Shown piece after piece: positions 41,651 through 44,656 of a stretch of 44,656 nucleotides of DNA. How positions within the stretch are numbered: position 1 is the first letter of the stretch; the number at the start of each line of letters is the position of its first letter. This DNA comes from an uncultured Pelagibacteraceae bacterium. GTDB taxonomy: Bacteria; Pseudomonadota; Alphaproteobacteria; Pelagibacterales; Pelagibacteraceae. The notes below the pieces were generated by a model. That model searched no databases. It had not been told where the DNA came from and saw only the letters and a list, made by a program, of their open reading frames with translations. The DNA lies in NCBI GenBank assembly GCA_902624185.1, contig CACNWU010000006.1:1-44656 (forward strand), written 5' to 3'. A program made the position numbers and the translations under genes.

Positions 41651-43726
41651 TCAAATTTTTTTTGAGATTTTTAAAGCAAAAGCATAATCAAGAGCAATCT
41701 CTTCAATTGCACCATCCCTACCAGATTTACCACCATGACCAGCATTCATCTCTGTTTTTAAAAGTAATAAATTGTTATCTGTTTTATAATCTCTTAACTT
41801 TGCTGTAAATTTTGCTGGCTCATCAAATAGCACTCGGTTGTCACTTAAGCTTGTTGTAATTAATATATGGGGATAATCCATTTTTTTTATATTGTTATAC
41901 GGGGCGTATGAAAAAATATAATCAAAATGATCTTTATTCTCTTTTGCATTTCCAAATTCATCAAATTCACCAACCGTTAATGGCAAGGAATGATCAAGGT
42001 TAGTTGTTAACGAGTCCACAAATGGTACAGCCATTAGTAGTCCTAAAAATAATTCTGGAGCCTGATTAGCAACAACGCCCATTAATAATCCACCAGCCGA
42101 TCCACCCATCCCAATTATTTTACCCTTAGAAGTGTATTTTTTATCAATTAAATATTTTGCTGCGTATATAAAATCTTCAAATGTATTTTTTTTATTTGTT
42201 AATTTTCCCTCTTTCCACCACTTCATTCCTTTTTCCATACCACCTCTTATGTGTGCAGTTGCCCAGATTATATCTCTATCAATTAAACTAAATTTAGTTG
42301 AGGAAAAACCTGGACTCATTGAATTTCCATATGAACCATATCCATATAATAACAAATGTGCGGAACCATCAATTTTTGTTTTTTTATGTCTTGTGATTGT
42401 CAAAGGAACCAACCTACCATCATGTGATTTAAAATCTATTCTTTCAACAATATAGTCATCTGGTTTATGTCCTGAGGGAATTTCTTGTTCCTTTACTAAT
42501 TTTTTTGATTTATTCTTGAGATTATATAAATAAACTCTTGATGGAGTTTTTGGCGATGAATAACCTAGGTAAACTTCATCAGTATTTTTATCTTTTTGTC
42601 TTAAAGAAATATTTGGCACGAAAACTTTTTCATCAGTAAACACCAATTGCTCTTCATGTCCTGTAGAAATATTTTTAACGTATAACTTGTCTAATGCATC
42701 AGAGGTCTCAGATCGAATTATCCAATTTTCCAAAAAAACACAACCGCCAATTAAAACTTCATCTTTTGCGGCTATATAGGTTCTCCAATTTTGATTATCC
42801 AAACTGTCTGAAATATCAATTTTAAAATCTTCGGCGTCTTGATTTGTATGATTATAAAATTTATTTTTCCACGAACTTATAGAATATAAAATACCTTTTT
42901 TTCTTTTTCTAATTAACACAGGATTTGGAACTTTTTCATTAACATTAAAGTAATATTGTTCAGAGGTATTGTGATCAGAAGTGGTTATAAAATAATATTT
43001 TTCATCAGAACTTAAGCTTATACCAACTGTAAAAGCTTCATTTTTTTCCTCAAAAATTAAATCATCGTCCTCTTCAAAATTTCCTATTTTATGCCTATAA
43101 ATTTTTCTAGCCCTATGATTTTCATCTAATTTTGAGTAAAAAATATATTTATCATCTAAACTAAAAGTAATACTTCCGGAGGTATCAATAATTTTTTTCG
43201 TTACAATTTCATTAGTATTAATGTTCCTAATAAATATCGTGTAATATTCAGAACCTTTAATGTCCAGAGAGTAGGCAAGAAATTTGTCGTTATGACTTAC
43301 TTCGAGATCTCCAATTCCAAAATATTCTACACCTAATTTTTTCTTCTCTTTATCTCCATTCCAAATTTCCTCAATTTTTGTTTCACCAATTTTTTTTCTT
43401 AATTTTATAGAATAATTTCCTTCTGTGGTAGTTTTAGTCCAATATTCGTATGTATGGTCTTTGTAAGGTAGAGACTCATCATCAAGTTTGATTCTTCCTT
43501 TAATTTCATTAAATAAATTTTTTTGTATGCTCGCTGTATCTTTTAAGTGATGTTCCGTATAAGCATTTTCTTGAATTAAATATTCTTGAACTTCGGGGTC
43601 TAACTTATTCTTATCTTTTAAAACCTCTAAAATATTTTTCTGATGTATCCAGCTATAATTGTCTTCCCATGTGATATTGTGACAAGATTTTGTTTCTAGT
43701 TTCTTTCTAAGTTGTGGTATTTTCAT
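41651..43726 (-). CDS. ptrB: Oligopeptidase B (S9A serine peptidase)
   Basis: Prolyl-oligopeptidase-family protein of 691 aa that cuts short peptides after basic residues. The N-terminal beta-propeller (about residues 70-400) acts as a size filter. The catalytic alpha/beta-hydrolase domain has LLYGYGSYGNSMSPGFSSTK, AHIRGGMEKGMKWW, the nucleophile Ser in GMGGSAGGLLMG, and the His in NAGHGGKSGR near the end. The presence of YGSYG and the acidic residues around the active site favours oligopeptidase B over prolyl endopeptidase. No signal peptide, hence cytoplasmic. It is separated from the hsp20 promoter by about ten bases. Confidence 0.92.
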   Translation of the reverse strand: MKIPQLRKKLETKSCHNITWEDNYSWIHQKNILEVLKDKNKLDPEVQEYLIQENAYTEHHLKDTASIQKNLFNEIKGRIKLDDESLPYKDHTYEYWTKTTTEGNYSIKLRKKIGETKIEEIWNGDKEKKKLGVEYFGIGDLEVSHNDKFLAYSLDIKGSEYYTIFIRNINTNEIVTKKIIDTSGSITFSLDDKYIFYSKLDENHRARKIYRHKIGNFEEDDDLIFEEKNEAFTVGISLSSDEKYYFITTSDHNTSEQYYFNVNEKVPNPVLIRKRKKGILYSISSWKNKFYNHTNQDAEDFKIDISDSLDNQNWRTYIAAKDEVLIGGCVFLENWIIRSETSDALDKLYVKNISTGHEEQLVFTDEKVFVPNISLRQKDKNTDEVYLGYSSPKTPSRVYLYNLKNKSKKLVKEQEIPSGHKPDDYIVERIDFKSHDGRLVPLTITRHKKTKIDGSAHLLLYGYGSYGNSMSPGFSSTKFSLIDRDIIWATAHIRGGMEKGMKWWKEGKLTNKKNTFEDFIYAAKYLIDKKYTSKGKIIGMGGSAGGLLMGVVANQAPELFLGLLMAVPFVDSLTTNLDHSLPLTVGEFDEFGNAKENKDHFDYIFSYAPYNNIKKMDYPHILITTSLSDNRVLFDEPAKFTAKLRDYKTDNNLLLLKTEMNAGHGGKSGRDGAIEEIALDYAFALKISKKI

Positions 43727-43741
43727 ATTGAAAAAAAATAT

Positions 43742-44245
43742 ATGAATATAATAATTTATACAGTAGTTATATTGACAATCTTTTATTTTCTACTGAAATT
43801 ATTTAGTAGAATTTCATCAAAAAAGATATCAAAAAGTCTAAGGATTTTAATAATATTAGGATTAATTATTTTGGCAATTCTATTTGCTATTGGTGGTAGG
43901 TTTTTATTAACTTTACCACTTACTTTGGCTAGTCTAGCTTTATTAAAATTAAAAGGCTTATCACTCTTCCAATTAATTTCGCTTTTTCGATTGATTCAAA
44001 CATTAAGAAGATCTGGAAGATTTTCATTTAATAAAACAAATTTAAATAATTCATCATCTATATCTATTCCAGAAGCTTATAAAATTTTGAATTTAGAAAG
44101 AGATAAAAAGATTACCAAGGATGATGTTAACAAAGCTTATGTTAAGATTCAAAAAAAGATTCATCCTGATATTTCTCCAGAAACTGCAAGATTATCGTCA
44201 ATAGTTAATGAGGCTAAAGATATCGTTTTAAACGACATCGCTTAA
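43742..44245 (+). CDS. Membrane-anchored J-domain protein (Tim14/Pam18-like)
   Basis: Protein of 167 aa with two N-terminal hydrophobic segments (about residues 2-17 and 33-66) and a C-terminal J domain. The J domain begins IPEAYKILNLERDKKITKDD and contains the HPD motif in KIHPDIS, needed to stimulate DnaK. A membrane helix followed by a C-terminal J domain is the architecture of mitochondrial Tim14/Pam18 and its reported alphaproteobacterial relatives. The ATG at 43742 is preferred; a TTG at 43712 would overlap the divergent ptrB start. Overlaps the convergent GT9 gene by 4 bases. Confidence 0.82.
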   Translation: MNIIIYTVVILTIFYFLLKLFSRISSKKISKSLRILIILGLIILAILFAIGGRFLLTLPLTLASLALLKLKGLSLFQLISLFRLIQTLRRSGRFSFNKTNLNNSSSISIPEAYKILNLERDKKITKDDVNKAYVKIQKKIHPDISPETARLSSIVNEAKDIVLNDIA

Positions 44246-44656
44246 TCAATTATTTCTATAATTTTATTATATATCTTTTCTGGATTTATTTTTTCTTTAC
44301 CAAGTGTATTATGTGAAACAGTTTCTTCTCCATCAGGAATTATTGGGAACATTTTAGAACTATAGCTTCCGTATATAAGAGGGGTATCTGCCATTAAAGT
44401 AATAGTTTTAATTCCTAAAGCTGCAGATAAGTGACTAAAACTCGAGTCATTACAAATAGCAAGATTACAATTTTTTATAATTGGTAAAGTTTCTTTAATT
44501 GATAAATTATCTAATGCAACACAACGATTTTTAAACTTAGAATCTAGTATTTCATTTAAGATAAACTGCTCTTCATTATTTTTGCCTGTGGCAAGAAAAA
44601 ATTTACAATCTTTATATTTTAAGGTTTTTTCTATAACATCTAAAAATATTTTAGCG
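44242..44656 (-). CDS. Glycosyltransferase family 9 protein, C-terminal part only
   Basis: The last 138 codons of a gene whose start lies beyond the window. The reading is open from 44656 to a TAA at 44242-44244. The block LAICNDSSFSHLSAALGIKT followed by ITLMADTP is the donor-binding signature of heptosyltransferase-type (GT9) enzymes, usually NDSGPMHLAAALG; here SSFSH replaces the usual SGPMH. It probably transfers a sugar to lipopolysaccharide core or another surface glycan. Confidence 0.8.
   Translation of the reverse strand, partial: AKIFLDVIEKTLKYKDCKFFLATGKNNEEQFILNEILDSKFKNRCVALDNLSIKETLPIIKNCNLAICNDSSFSHLSAALGIKTITLMADTPLIYGSYSSKMFPIIPDGEETVSHNTLGKEKINPEKIYNKIIEIID

Overview
The window is very AT-rich (about 30% G+C by eye), almost wholly coding and packed with overlapping genes. 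Class I lysyl-tRNA synthetase, ChvI/ChvG, a RegA-type regulator, MetX with MetW, and a SAM-II-type riboswitch point to a streamlined marine alphaproteobacterium of the SAR11/Pelagibacterales type. This is inference from gene content and style; no rRNA or tRNA gene was seen. No insertion sequence, prophage, CRISPR array or integrase was found, and no gene-free stretch exceeds 300 bases.

Layout. 1-4 kb, minus strand: obgE (cut by the window edge), rpmA, rplU, then gloB, metW and metX; metX has a consensus-like promoter and a SAM-II riboswitch. 4.2-6.2 kb, plus: hisC-tyrA. 6.2-11.2 kb, minus: a tight trkH-ampG-NlpC/P60-TPR/sulfotransferase set. 11.3-14.9 kb, plus: lysK-pyrD and rpmB-VUT transporter. 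14.9-18 kb, minus: a polyamine operon (ornithine decarboxylase, deoxyhypusine-synthase-like enzyme, agmatinase). 18-19.2 kb: regA and bioY. 19.3-27.7 kb, plus: polA, chvI-chvG, ahcY, tsaE-amgK-murU. 27.7-34.7 kb: gpmA, a VanZ-like protein, a transglycosylase-like lipoprotein, an RND pump with an unusually short adaptor, sseA, msrA. 34.7-38.7 kb: EamA transporter, HhH-GPD glycosylase, DUF1330 protein and two glycosyltransferases. 38.8-44.7 kb: purine phosphoribosyltransferase and NCS2 permease, a small lipoprotein, a heat-shock hsp20 with a sigma-32 promoter and a ROSE-like thermometer, oligopeptidase B, a membrane J-domain protein and the C-terminal part of a GT9 glycosyltransferase.

Themes. 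Methionine/SAM metabolism (metX, metW, ahcY, riboswitch), cell-wall recycling (ampG, NlpC/P60, amgK, murU, a transglycosylase-like lipoprotein) and polyamine synthesis are each represented by several genes. The most interesting signals are regulatory RNAs: a SAM-II aptamer whose core can pair with a downstream strand, a ROSE-like hairpin on hsp20, and a structured intergenic region between the decarboxylase and regA. Of nine convergent gene pairs, seven overlap or are separated by no more than 2 bases; the other two have clear hairpins.
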